Positions 13,686 to 25,572 of a DNA stretch of 64,000 nt are shown here, piece after piece (the stretch's first letter is position 1; every line of letters begins with the position of its first letter). Position numbers and translations under genes: made by a program. Source of the DNA: Mansonella perstans (lineage: Eukaryota > Nematoda > Chromadorea > Rhabditida > Onchocercidae); assembly GCA_037074765.1 (NCBI GenBank), contig JBAMDO010000580.1:1178001-1242000 (forward strand). The letters run 5' to 3'. The notes under the pieces are model-generated. The model made no database searches, was not told the origin of the DNA, and was given only the letters and a program-made list of their open reading frames with translations.

Positions 13686-16279
13686 ATGAGCATATCATCG
13701 CAATTATTAACACCAATGATGGATTTCGGAGAACCGGAAGAAAAGCGAATTCGACGTAAGCCAAATTTCACGGTGCAAGAGAGGATGCATCTTGCACAAT
13801 CGTATGTAGAAAGTTACGAGGAATACAACCGGGCAAGTCATTTACGAGATACTGAGTTAGAAAGTGAATTACTCGAGAAATTGCTTGCCCATTGTCCGAA
13901 TATGGGAAAGATACCTGTTTTACAATATACAGCGCAAATTCTGAGATTGCAAGCATTAGCAATAGTACTGATGAAATGGTAAAAAATTGAGATTATTGAA
14001 ATAAAAGGATGACACCTACTGATTAGAAGATGGATGTCCAGATGTCCAGATGTCCAAATTACCTGAATATTTTCTATGATTAGGATGCTACTCATGGAGT
14101 AATGATAATGATCAAGACAGAATACTAATATATGTTCTAAATTTGCATTTTTTAGGGTTTCACGCCTACAACGAAAGGAGAGGCTAAAATTGGACGTCAG
14201 CGTTTGCTCGAACGATGGGCTGCTGAGCTGTCCAGTTTTGGTATTGTTGAGCGGACGCCAGTTGAAGTTGAACAAAAAATCAGGTCATATCTTTGTAACA
14301 TACTTTTCAATTTTCCGGAATATTGCAATAAATTTAATTTTATATAATTATAATTTACAATATAAATTGTTTAGATAGATTACAGTCTTTATTTGAATCT
14401 TTTATTCACTGGAAGAACTTTTTATCTTGATCTCATAAATTATTTTACTTTATCATTTTCCAGTAGCGTCAACTTACCTCAACTAACTTATCGTCTGCTA
14501 TCATATATTTGATATTAGACTTCTATTGATATGTTGATGGAATTAATCTAGTAGTAATTGTTGATCAACTTTTCGGCGTGATACTTATGGTGGCCTTTAG
14601 CTGAAATAACTGTGGGTATGAAGGAATATGTTATATATCAAATGGCATTTTCATCAAGCAATAATAAAATAAAAAAGAATGTAAACATTTCCAGAGATTA
14701 TATGAAAAAGATAGCAGCGAATCGTAAACGAGCAGTAAAAAGGGCTATGAGTCCTCCATGTCAACTGATAAGTTCTGTTGTTTCTGAAAGTTCCACAGTT
14801 GATGATTCAACAACAGACGATTCACTGACCGCATATGCTGGCTTCTTGCTAGAACAACATAAAGCAACTCAGAACGATTGCGCTGAGTTAGTTGTTAAGC
14901 TTTTCAAGCAGTTTATTTCTTTCATAAAATAAAATGTGCTAAAGTTTTTTTTAATTATTAAAAGTTTTTTTGTTTATTAATTATTAAAAGGTAAACATGG
15001 TGGGACTGTGAAATAAACGCAAATAAAGTTCAGCTGCTTTATGATGATAATTAAATCTGAAATGATCTTAGTACATCTATTTCTCCCATATAAAACAGAT
15101 ATACATTTTTTTGAGTTGCGATTCTGAAATCCTCCACAACTACTTTTTCTTTATCATATAAATACAAATAAAAGACAGTAGACGTCCCAACAAGTTTATT
15201 TGTACAATGTAAATTAGTAGTCCGATAATCTTTATAGGCCTGATAATCTTATTGTTTGTTAAATATCTTTCGTTATTACTACAAGTTGAAATCAATTTAA
15301 AAAGAAAGCATTAACAAATAAATGATATGAGGAGAAAAATTTGACATGACCATTAATCATCAATAGAGATAATTATAAATGATTGAGATAGTTATATCAG
15401 AATTTTATATTTTCATAAATTTAAATAGATCAACATTGTTATTTGTTATTACTTCATTTCGAACATAATGCTACTTAAACATAATGTTTTCATTCTGTTC
15501 AATGAAAAAAAAAAATTATTGATATGTGTTGTATGGAAATATAACTACACAGGTTAAATCATTTTTGCAGAAATTTTGAACCACTGGGACTAATAAATAG
15601 TAATTGCTGCAATGTCGAGGAACTTAAATCAGGGACGAATAATACGTCAGTTTTCTGTTTGGAATCAACAAGTAATATCAGAAATAATTGTCGTAAAAGG
15701 TATTGGAAAGTCTATTAGCACATTTTTACATTTCTGAATGAAATTTAAAAATACCACTTACGTGAAAATATAATTTAGCTAATCTATTTGTATGCGAATC
15801 AAAAAAACGGAAAGATATGATACAAATTTTGATAATTAACAAATTTAATGATTATTGGTATTGATTTGATAAACGGTAGTAATATTTGAGAACTTTTCAG
15901 GAAAATAAGTGATATTAGTGTACTACTTGATGAAAAGGAGCAGTTGGTGGAAAACAATGATGTTGTTCCCCCGACATCAGAGTTGCATAAGCAACAGATG
16001 GATTTTAGTACCGTTGATTTGGCACTGAAAACTGTATACATACAAATAGCAAGGAAAGAACTTGAGAAGAAAACTCTTGAGGTAGAAGTAATGAGGACTA
16101 ACTTAGAAATCAGAAAGCTTGAATTGGAAGGGAAGAGGCATGATGTAGAAAAAAAGCGCCTCGAAATGCGGAAGCTACAAAGAAACTTTCTCAGAGATTC
16201 ACTGTCGACCAGTTCAAGAGGAAGTAGTGGAACTCCCCGAGCTATACCTCTCGATGATTTTGATCTTGAAATTGAATAA
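13686..16279 (+). CDS. Myb/SANT-like (zeste-type) putative DNA-binding protein
   Basis: Proposed exons 13686-13855, 13933-13978, 14156-14283, 14695-14910, 15571-15699, 15901-16279; phases agree and give 355 residues. The N-terminal half resembles the Myb/SANT-like domain of zeste-type regulators: KPNFTVQERMHLAQSYVESY (helix 1), then QRLLERWAAELSSFG (helix 2) and RTPVEVEQKIRDYMKKIAAN (helix 3 into a basic stretch). A Ser/Thr/Asp-rich linker follows, then a long charged coiled coil from about 16030 to 16180 (KELEKKTLEVEVMRTNLEI), as in the C-terminal part of this family. Weak points: exon 1 must change frame before exon 3, which I explain with a 77-bp intron at 13856-13932, and the donor at 14911 (GTTTAT) is inferred. 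If that donor is unused, a stop at 14930-14932 ends a shorter protein and the last two exons form another gene. An upstream in-frame ATG exists at 13605. Confidence 0.65.
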
Positions 16280-17410
16280 TAATTTTTTTTTGGGAAGGGA
16301 GAGATTCATTTCATTTTGTTATCGTGTCATTGTACATTTAACTAATTTATTACAACTTCTTTTGCAGTAGAATTTAATGCTAAAATCTAATCGAATTCCT
16401 TTAATCTGGTTTTGTTCAAATCTAAATGCTATTATTTCAGTAGCCTGATTTAGAAATGCTTAGACGTGACCATTTTTAGAGTTCCTTTTAGATGTCCTCT
16501 CTATCGTATCATGGGCAGTATATTTAAAAATTAAGAAATTACCAAAATAAATAATAACGAAAGAAGTAAACATTTCAAGTAAGTTTAACTTCTGAGCAGT
16601 TATTTTCTAAGTGACCTATAATAGCGAACGTTAGTAAATCATTCTCAAGCATGACCTGAAATCATAATAAGAGATCTAAGAAAATTATTTAGCTTAATAA
16701 TTCAGCTTGATAATTCGCTCGTAATGATATTGATAGTTTTGTAAGATAAGATGAAAGAGGTCTGAATTTCCAACTTTCTTCTAAATACATCTGGACATTG
16801 TATAGCTTCATCAATACTTTAAAAGAGCTTTAATTCGAATTATTGTATTTTACTTTGTTTATTGAAAATTTCTTGCTGTAATGAATTTTATGGATTTCAT
16901 TCATTTTAGTTTAGACTCTTCGTTGAATTTGATTTGAAAAAAAAAACTTATCTAAATTTGATAACTATAAAAGTGGCTATATTGCAGCACATTTCCTTAG
17001 TTATATTGGTCAGCACAATATGATCATAGCAAAACTTCAAATATTTTTGCACCTCATGTTCATTGCAACACTTTATAAGCAATGGTTAAAGTTAAAATAA
17101 AGTTAAAGTTAAAATTTTGGAGTTAATAGCAGTACACATCTGCTTTATTAATCTATGCTTCTGAATGTTTAAACTCGAAAGAAAAAGACGATATTATAGA
17201 GCCTTAATTTACAAAAACGTACGCAAATAGATTTCGAAAATCTTAGAAACTCGTAAAATTAAGAAAAATTTAGAAAGGTTCAAAGCAATCCTTTCAAAAT
17301 GAAAGCTATTATTTGCTATCTGGTAGCATATTTTCAATTTTTTATAGTACTATTAATACAAAGCATTTCAAATGTGTTGCAATTTTTTTTTTAAATTGAA
17401 CCATGTGGTG

Positions 17411-17733
17411 GACATTGATCTTTGCGAATCTTACTAGGAATTGGGAGCTAGATAAATCGCAATTAACCTGTATAGGAGATTGACCTTGCGAATCTTACCA
17501 GGCAACTGGGAGCTAGATAAATCGCAATTAACCTGTATAGGAGATTGACCTTGCGAATCTTACCAGGCAACTGGGAGCTAGATAAATCGCAATTAACCTG
17601 TATAGGAGATTGACCTTGCGAATCTTACCAGGCAACTGGGAGCTAGATAAATCGCAATTAACCTGTATAGGAGATTGACCTTGTGAATCTTACTTGGCAA
17701 TTAGGAGTTAAATAAGTCCCAATTAAATTGATC
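17411..17733. repeat. 65-bp tandem array, about five copies
   Basis: The segment GAGATTGACCTTGCGAATCT starts at 17476, 17541, 17606 and (one base changed) 17671, an exact 65-bp period. The inner copies are nearly identical; the first (from about 17411) and last (to about 17733) have diverged, the usual sign of array homogenisation from the middle. No open frame of note crosses it. Confidence 0.92.
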
Positions 17734-18102
17734 TATAATTAATCTATACTTTTGATTTGAACACAGCTACTATATATATCTATTCATGTAAAACACTACT
17801 TAGTAAAAATATGTAAGCATTGGAAAATAAAAAAGCACGTGCGACTAGGATAATCCATTCTCATCCTATTTTACAAACAGATTGTTAGCAATGAAAATCG
17901 AAGTCCATTGTTGAAATTCCACGGACCTTATTAGAGCGTATCACATTATTTGTAATGCAATTTGCAGATTTGAGCATGGTAGATTGGTGAAACTATCGCA
18001 GATACATATTTTGATACATAAGTTGAGTTATTTTTCAACTCTTCAGTTCATAAGATAATAACATTGATGCAATAGAATCATAAAGAAGCTCATCTATCAT
18101 TC

Positions 18103-18350
18103 CAGTCATTTATTGTATCCACTAGCTCATTTATCATATCCATATCCACTAGCTCATTTACCATGTCCATATCCACTAGCTCATTTACCATGTCCATATC
18201 CACTAGCTCATTTACCAGCTCATCTACCATCCCACTCTTTGTTGTATCTACTAGCTCATTTACCAGCTCATCTACCATTCCAGTGATTTGTTGTATCAAC
18301 TAGCTCATTTACCATGTCCATATCCATTAGCTCATTTATCAGGTCTTTTT
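18103..18350. repeat. 27-bp minisatellite (ACTAGCTCATTTACC motif)
   Basis: Repeats of about 27 bp sharing CACTAGCTCATTTACCATGT, mixed with a variant carrying AGCTCATCTACCAT. As 27 is a multiple of three, the minus strand stays open (repeating MVNELVDMD) over 18090-18299. It has no flanking coding sequence or splice partners, so I call it a repeat and not a gene. Confidence 0.85.
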
Positions 18351-18884
18351 AGATAAATGTGTGTGGCAGTAATTAATTGTTCAGATCACTTATTTCCTCC
18401 ACTTTGTTGATCTAACATATATTGGAGAAATATACAGATCACTGAGAATAGCAGAGTTGAACGAATCAGTGTGAACTGATTGCAATTCATCCATAGCTGA
18501 TATCAATTATAGGGCGTATATTGTTATAATTGAGGAAAATTTTTGTACTTTAGCAATAGACAATACTGATAGCATTTTTTATTTATGTTCTATTTAAAGA
18601 CAGTTTCGAACTTATTATTTTGCATTTTATTTAGTTAACTTAGAAAAAAAAGTAAAAACTTATTGTGATGTATCTGCCAGAATTATTTACATGCTGCCAA
18701 TGTGTGCTCCAAACTATTTGAGTAATTCATTGTCCTATCGTTGTTGTTTGTCATATTTTATTCTTGTATCTTTTCTTTTTTCAAACTAAATTTCAGGTAA
18801 ATTAAAAAGCCTCAATGGAAATATGTTCTTTTACCAGAATCTAAAGGAATGCCTTTTATTAAATAATAGCTTTTACATGTGCTG

Positions 18885-21800
18885 ATGAAAATTAAAAAGG
18901 ACAGTCTCGTATTTCGTTTTATGTAAGTTATCTTTGTTTTTGTTTGAATTTTGTGACTTTCAGGTTAATTTATAAATTTTTTAGATATAATATATATAAT
19001 ACGAATTGTTTTGGTGCATGGTATACTAAGCGACAGCTAAGTAGAGTTCATGAAAAACGACCAAATGGACATTCTTCAGCTGCATCATTTACATATGGAG
19101 GTATTATTTAATTTTTCTATTAAATGAGATATTTTTTGCTGCAATAATATCGCTTCTACATTCTGCATATCATTCATTATTCATCGTCAATAAAATGTTT
19201 TTCTTTGGTTTTGGCCGTGCTGTTGGTGCTTATAGATAATAGCTGGAATGTTAGATACTGAGAATCTGAATATATGAGATGATAATTTCAAGTATTCCAT
19301 ATGATTTTAGATATTACTGTAACAGCAGTTCCACAGAATAATGATAACTACAGTTATATGGTTGTGTGTGGATCAACTAATGACTGTGTTGTTATCGATG
19401 TTGGCGATGCGCAACCGATATTGCAGTGTTTAGGCAATGAAAATAAGATACCTCAAGCAGTACTTGTCACCCATAAACATTGGTATCCGTTTAGTGTATT
19501 TCTCATATAATTAAATTTAGGAAAAATATTTGAAATCTGCAGCTAATTAGGAAAAACATTGATTTGCGTTGCGCAAATGTTTCATTTTTTTTTTTTTTTT
19601 TCTTGCAGGGACCACTGCTATGGTAATAAAAAGTTGAAAAGACGATATAAGGAGCTGAATATTTATGGTGGTGAAATTGATCGACCTGCTGACGTTAATA
19701 TGTAAGGCTAAGAGAAGCGATCATTATGCTTTTTTGTTGATTGTAGTAAAATATCAAACATGTTCGTGAGCAGATCAACATTGCGGATATCCAATTACTA
19801 AAAGCAAAAATATTTTATTGGGTCGACAAAGTTTTTTTTTAGTTACTAAATCGATATATATTTATCCCTTTCTTGCACAAATTCCTTTAATGGCGCAATC
19901 TTTCCGAATTAGCAAATTTTCTTTTACAGAATTTCAAATTGCTATGTTTTTGCAGACTTGCCAATTGTTGTATTCGAGTTTTAATGATTTATGAGAGTTA
20001 TTTTGATTTATCGTTTTTCAGATATGTTCAAAATGAAACTTTAATTCAAATTGGGAAGTTGCATTTCAAAGCATTGCACGTTCCTGGACACACAGCTGGC
20101 CACATGATTTATGTTCTGCAGTTAAATGATAAACTCAAGTGTTTGTTTACGGGAGACTTTCTGTTTATCGCTGGAATAGGTATATCTATAATGTGATTTT
20201 ATATATTGGTCATTTTTGTCTTATTTAGAAATTTTTCTCATTTATTCAAAATGCGTGGACGAAATGAATATGGGGGTGGGCGAAATGTGTGGGCAAAAAA
20301 AATGAAAAAAAAAAGGAGTTTAGGTAAAATTTTCGAAGGAAGCACTTCACAAATGATCAATTCTTTATTGATGCTGAGTGATTTTCCGGCAGATACCATC
20401 ATCTTCCCTGGCCATGAATATGCGAAGCACAATTTATCTTTTGCTTTGTCATTAGAAAAGGATAATGAGATGCTGAAAGCTGTGAATAAAGCAGTACATG
20501 AAAAACGAGCCACTCGCTCTCCCATTGTAAGTTTATGCAGCTTTATGTTATTGGATTCAGTTTTATCTGAGGAAGAGAAGAGAATGAAGATTTTCATATT
20601 ATTGTTTTTTTGAATGCTTTATACGAATATTTAATAGAAGATTTTATCATTTTATGCACTAAGCAAAAAGTGTACTGTCAGAAACATAAAATTAGATATG
20701 TGATGGTAATACATGAATCGTTCTTGAGTAATATGCTCATCGAATTTTTTCTTGAACTTTTCCTGCGAAGTTTCGGAAAGTTCTACATTACATCAGGTTT
20801 TATATGAATTCGCTCTCATGTTTTTGGTTTCTTGGAACTAATAAGAATTGAGCTTTATCATTCAGCCTTATGTTTATCGTTTTTAAGTTCAGCGGATTCT
20901 TGTAGTTGTTTCACTAAATGTACTTGCCACTGCAATGTGCACACGATTTGTTTAGTAAAAACGGAAAGGAATCGTCGTTACCTGTTTAAATATAGGAATG
21001 CGTCATAAGTTAATATTAGTTTAACCCTTGATTGATTAATGCGTTCCTTGATATCACTGTAACATATTTTATATTTCTTCCTAGCTTAGTGGCCTGGACT
21101 GTTCAATTTTTGTTTAACGAATTCTCGGGTTTTAACATTATTCTGTGCTGAGTCTGTAGGGCATCATCGCTATAAATGAGAATAACCTTCTTGAATTTAA
21201 ATCGAACACTTCAATGGAATTAAAAGCATGTTATTTTATTGAATACCGGAACAAGACTAAAGGCATGGCGTCCTAAATTAGTGTCATTTTTCATCAGTGA
21301 TAGTTTTCTTAGACAGACGGATTTAACATTGAGTGATGTGAGTGTTTAGTTGAGAAAATTAGCATTCAGTAATGTTAGCGTCTGACTGAGAAAACACTTT
21401 GTGTTTAAACAGTAGTTCTTAGTTTATCAATTAAAAGAGTTCATGAAAGGAATCTTAATTATTGTCTTTTTATATGAAATCAATTGCTTTTTAGACTGCC
21501 TTATTAATCGCCTGAATGAGATCTTTTTTTGTCTTTATTTTTCCCTTCTTTATTTTCTATATAGCGCTTTATCAGTTTCCACCTTTAGAGTGCTCTTGAC
21601 TAACCGGGATATTTGTTTCTCTAACTGCATCAGCATCGATTTTCGGGAGGGATAAGCCTTCTCAGGAAAGAGTCCTTGAACACTCTGTTAATCCCATTTT
21701 CTATTCCATTTAAATATAAATTTCAGTATCTTTCCTTTCTCACATGCCACATCAAGAAGTCATTTATGTTATTCACTTAATTTACTAGTAGTGGAGTTAA

Positions 21801-22839
21801 GAGAGCATCAAAAAATGTTTTGTATGAAAACTGTGTAATATGCAGTATATTCATGTCGTAAGCAAGAAGCTATATGTTGTCCATCGTAAGTTATATGAAT
21901 AACACTTTCTGATATTATTATGATTCTTTTCATCACAATATTGTTTTGCAATTTTCACATTCTGATAATCATTTTTGCTTTCCTTGTGATTTATATATTA
22001 TAGAGATTGTTAGTTTCCTAATAATATCATGATAAGCTATAGTTATAATATACATATTTTATTGGATTAAATCCATTTCTTTTGATTGCGTTATTTACTT
22101 GCATCATTTGAAATATATGAACAACGACATGGAACTTAGTCTTGGATTTATTATGTATTCATCAAAGGAAAAAAGAAGTGCAGTTCATTGTTTTTTTTAA
22201 GAAACGTGACAAAATGATTAGTAGCAATTCATATGTTCGGCAAATTACTTTACTTTTTTAATATGATATATTATTACATAGATCAACGTTTGACAGCTCT
22301 ATCTCGGCTTTCTTATCACATAATCATTTGGCATTTCGGTGCTTATCTACTGCTGCAAAAATCAAATATTTATCTTTTATTTCTCATCAGTTGTTTTATT
22401 TGAAAATATATTTGAAAAAAATCAAGTCAAAGACTTCAATAATATCAAGAGAGAAATAAATTTATCATCGCAATTCACTAGTTCGAGCACTTCACTTACC
22501 AACTGTTTCGAAATTCGACAAAAAATTTTTGACGAAGTTTTTTTGTGAAATTGGAGAAGTTTTTTTAAGGTTGGAGTCACGCTGGGCGATGAATACAAAG
22601 TCAATCCTTATTTACGCACCTGTTCCTTAAAATTTCGGAAAGCTTTGGTTGCTGCCGGCTATGATGTACCTGCAGATGCGAAGATAGTTGCTGATCGAGA
22701 CAATGATGAAGTAAAAGACAGCTCAATGGAAGCTCAAATTGCTGTTTTTGATGCTTTAGAAAAAGCTAAAGATGTTTTTACAGAAGGACTGAAACAAGTA
22801 AAGGGAAAACATTCTAAGGATGTCCGGAATAATGCATAA
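18885..22839 (+). CDS. PNKD: PNKD/glyoxalase-II-like metallo-beta-lactamase-fold hydrolase
   Basis: Exons 18885-18922, 18985-19100, 19311-19482, 19609-19701, 20022-20179, 20324-20526, 22570-22839; phases agree, 349 residues. The N-terminal part (FGAWYTKRQLSR, HSSAASFTYG) matches the membrane-proximal region before the hydrolase fold of PNKD. The metal site is complete: THKHWDH (split across exons 3 and 4), VPGHTAGH, FTGDFLF and FPGHEYA. GKIFEGSTSQM follows as in PNKD/HAGH relatives. Family members resemble hydroxyacylglutathione hydrolase; human PNKD is linked to movement disorder and its physiological substrate is uncertain. The fold should end near NPYLRT in the last exon, but 72 more residues follow, with an acidic stretch and a helix (AQIAVFDALEKAKDVFTEGL). 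Intron 6 is about 2 kb, far larger than the others. Confidence 0.92.
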
Positions 22840-25572
22840 ATCGTTTTCAAGTGAAGTTTATTTTCTTTTCCCTTTCTTCCTCACTTGTCTCTATATGATC
22901 TTGGTATCTTGTTGGATGATGGTATTGGTTTAGATTCTGCATTTTAATGGCTTTTAATTTCTTTTCGCATCGTTTGTGATTGTTATTTATACTTGAACAA
23001 TTTATGCATCTATTTTAACAAGAAATTATTACAAGCTGTAATTTTTTCCAATTATTTGCAAACCTCATGAAATTTTATCATTATTCCTGTTTAAATAACT
23101 CTTTCTCATCGTCTTTCTCCTCCATTTCATTATATTTTCTTGCGATTATGCATTTTCTGAAATTCAGTCGTTACAAGAAGTTTTTATGAAAGGTAATTCG
23201 TAAGCTTCCAAATCTAAAAAATTGCCAAGAAATTTCTAATGTTCGTTCTTTAGAAAACCCTATTGGTTCGCATGTAGTTGTAATTATTCATTCTTGTTAT
23301 TTCGATATCATATTGTGCAAACAATTTACTTATTCGTAAACTGTGTTTTGCTGCTGTCATATGTCCAATTATCTTTATTTGCAAAATTTGATAGATGTTA
23401 TTGATATCGTTTTTTAATTGTTTATGATTCCAGTATCTCGGATGGATTTCAATTGTTTAATCATTCCTGCTTGATCGTATAATTGCTTGAATGAAGTCTA
23501 GTATGCTCTGAAAAGAATTATTTCAAAATTTATCTTCATAGTTTATTGAAAATATCGTATATGTTAATTGGTTTCAATTAGCAATTTTTAAAATCATTAA
23601 AGGCATATCATAGAATAGCACTTTCCCGAAGTTTTCTTTGAATATTCAGGGCAAATATTTTTGAGTATTCCGGGTAAATTTGATTTACTCTGATGAGCTT
23701 TCAAGAAACTTTCTTTTAGGTTCATTTTCTTGCATTTAAATCTGCGGATTATTACTTCGAGAACTTCTATTCCTTTTGGAATTTTTAATGCCATTATCTT
23801 TACTGTTGGGATATTCCCGAGTTCATATATACACCTTCATATATTGAGAAATTCAAAGGTACTAAAATATTTTGTTGTGCAATTTAGTTTTTTTTTCCAT
23901 GTGCAATAATTTTTATACAGTTACTACATTTATTAACAATCATCTTGATACTTGTTGTTCATATTTCAACATTCTTTATTCAATGTTGGTCATATCGGAA
24001 GTTATTATCTCATCACTACCTTTTATTTTAATTTTGCATAATGTCATTTTTAAGCAAGCATTTCAAATTCACTGAAAGACACCACACTGTTATTTGTTGG
24101 ATCAGCACTGTCTGAATATTTAGATCCTTTCATTTATTTCATATTGCATTACATTTCTGATAGTATGACTATAACGGATTCATATTAATAAAGGCATTAA
24201 TGGAGCGCATTTGCAATTTTTTTTTTTTTTTAAAACTTCCCAATAATGATGGCAATTTCGATTGTGCCTTCTTTTGAGAGTATTGAAAATTATGTGAATA
24301 ATTTTACGGTACTTAATGAGACGCTTCAAATAAAGTATCATGTTTTATAATTAGCATATAAACGGTATACAATCATATGTGAAATATGAATCTTAAATAT
24401 TGCTATATTTCTTCCGTAAAATCTCAAAATTATTTAGAGTTTGTTTTCTTTTATGCAGAAAAAGACATAAACGTATGTTTAAATGAAATTAATATAAAAA
24501 AAGGATGAAGGCAGTTTGAAAAATGGTCATAGTTAATTGCTTCTCTCAATTTAATATTAAACTACAGATAAAATAATACATGAGAAATTAAAATAAAATT
24601 AAATTGGCCTGTGGTAAAAGGTTTGACGATGAAATGTTGAAAAAAAAGGAATAATTAGTGTGTGAGATATATACAGAGATAAATCATTTGAATTATTCAC
24701 CGTTCTATTTGTTCAGTATTTTATCATCCAATAAGTTGATGAAAAGCGAACTGATTGTGATACCAGAAAATGGTACCTTATGTGATATCTTTGTCATGTT
24801 GGACTTGTAGAGAGAAGAAAGTTTGATTTTTGACCTCAAAAAGTTGTTAATTTCTAAGAAATTCTTTCTTGATAAAGAAGTTATATTGCGCATGCACATA
24901 TGATGACACATACACATATGAGGTTGGCACTCGGTTAAACAAATTGGGTAGGCTGTAGGCTGTAGAACGGTTGGCTCTTTATGATGAAAGGCGTGGTTGC
25001 GGTCTAGTTCATCCACAAAGGCTCGTATTTTTTACTATTTTGCCGTTAGAGTCTTTTAAAAGAAATGGGTCTTCAGCTTAGTCTCTGACTTACTTCTTTT
25101 GTTGCTACTCTAATAAATAAGTGCTGCTTCTGATTGCTCACAGCAAGAGATAATTGAGCATTGGTGAGAATCCATCCCTAACATCGTTCCTGGATTAACT
25201 CAATAATGGGAAAAGTTTTTATTTGAAAGTAGTTGAATTTCTCGCAAAATAATAATAATATGATATTCGTATAGGAATTTGGCTCCAAATAATTATGCTA
25301 TTTATTTTTGGCTCTAAATTGATTATGATAGTTAGAGCTAAATTCTAAAAATCTAAGACAAAAATGAAATCTAATGAAATGTTGCGCGCTACCGTTAATA
25401 GTAACTGATAAACGATACAATTGATTTAACAATTTCTTCAAATGATTCCTAAATTTCAGCAATTAGAAAGCATAGTGCATATTAGTAATGAGTGTTATTA
25501 TAACATTTCCTTTGGTCAAGCTGATATCAGTTGGAAAACATTGGTGACTGCAAGCTTCACGAGAACTAATGT
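22840..25572. other. Intergenic, no supported gene
   Basis: About 2.7 kb of AT-rich DNA between the PNKD-like and Ly-6-like genes. The open frames (for example 23597-23794 minus, 24705-25016 minus) show no domain, signal or splice context. Confidence 0.6.

Larger units (their letters stand above)
16280..18884. other. Intergenic, carries two tandem arrays
   Basis: About 2.6 kb between the Myb/SANT-like and PNKD-like genes. Apart from the arrays at 17.41-17.73 and 18.10-18.35 kb I see no gene or RNA. Confidence 0.6.

Noticed and set aside
18090..18299. Repeat protein MVNELVDMD on minus strand
   Set aside because: Produced by a 27-bp repeat; no flanking exons or start context.
22339..22548. 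Possible extra PNKD exon
   Set aside because: Adding it puts an early stop in frame; the direct join 20526-22570 matches the family.
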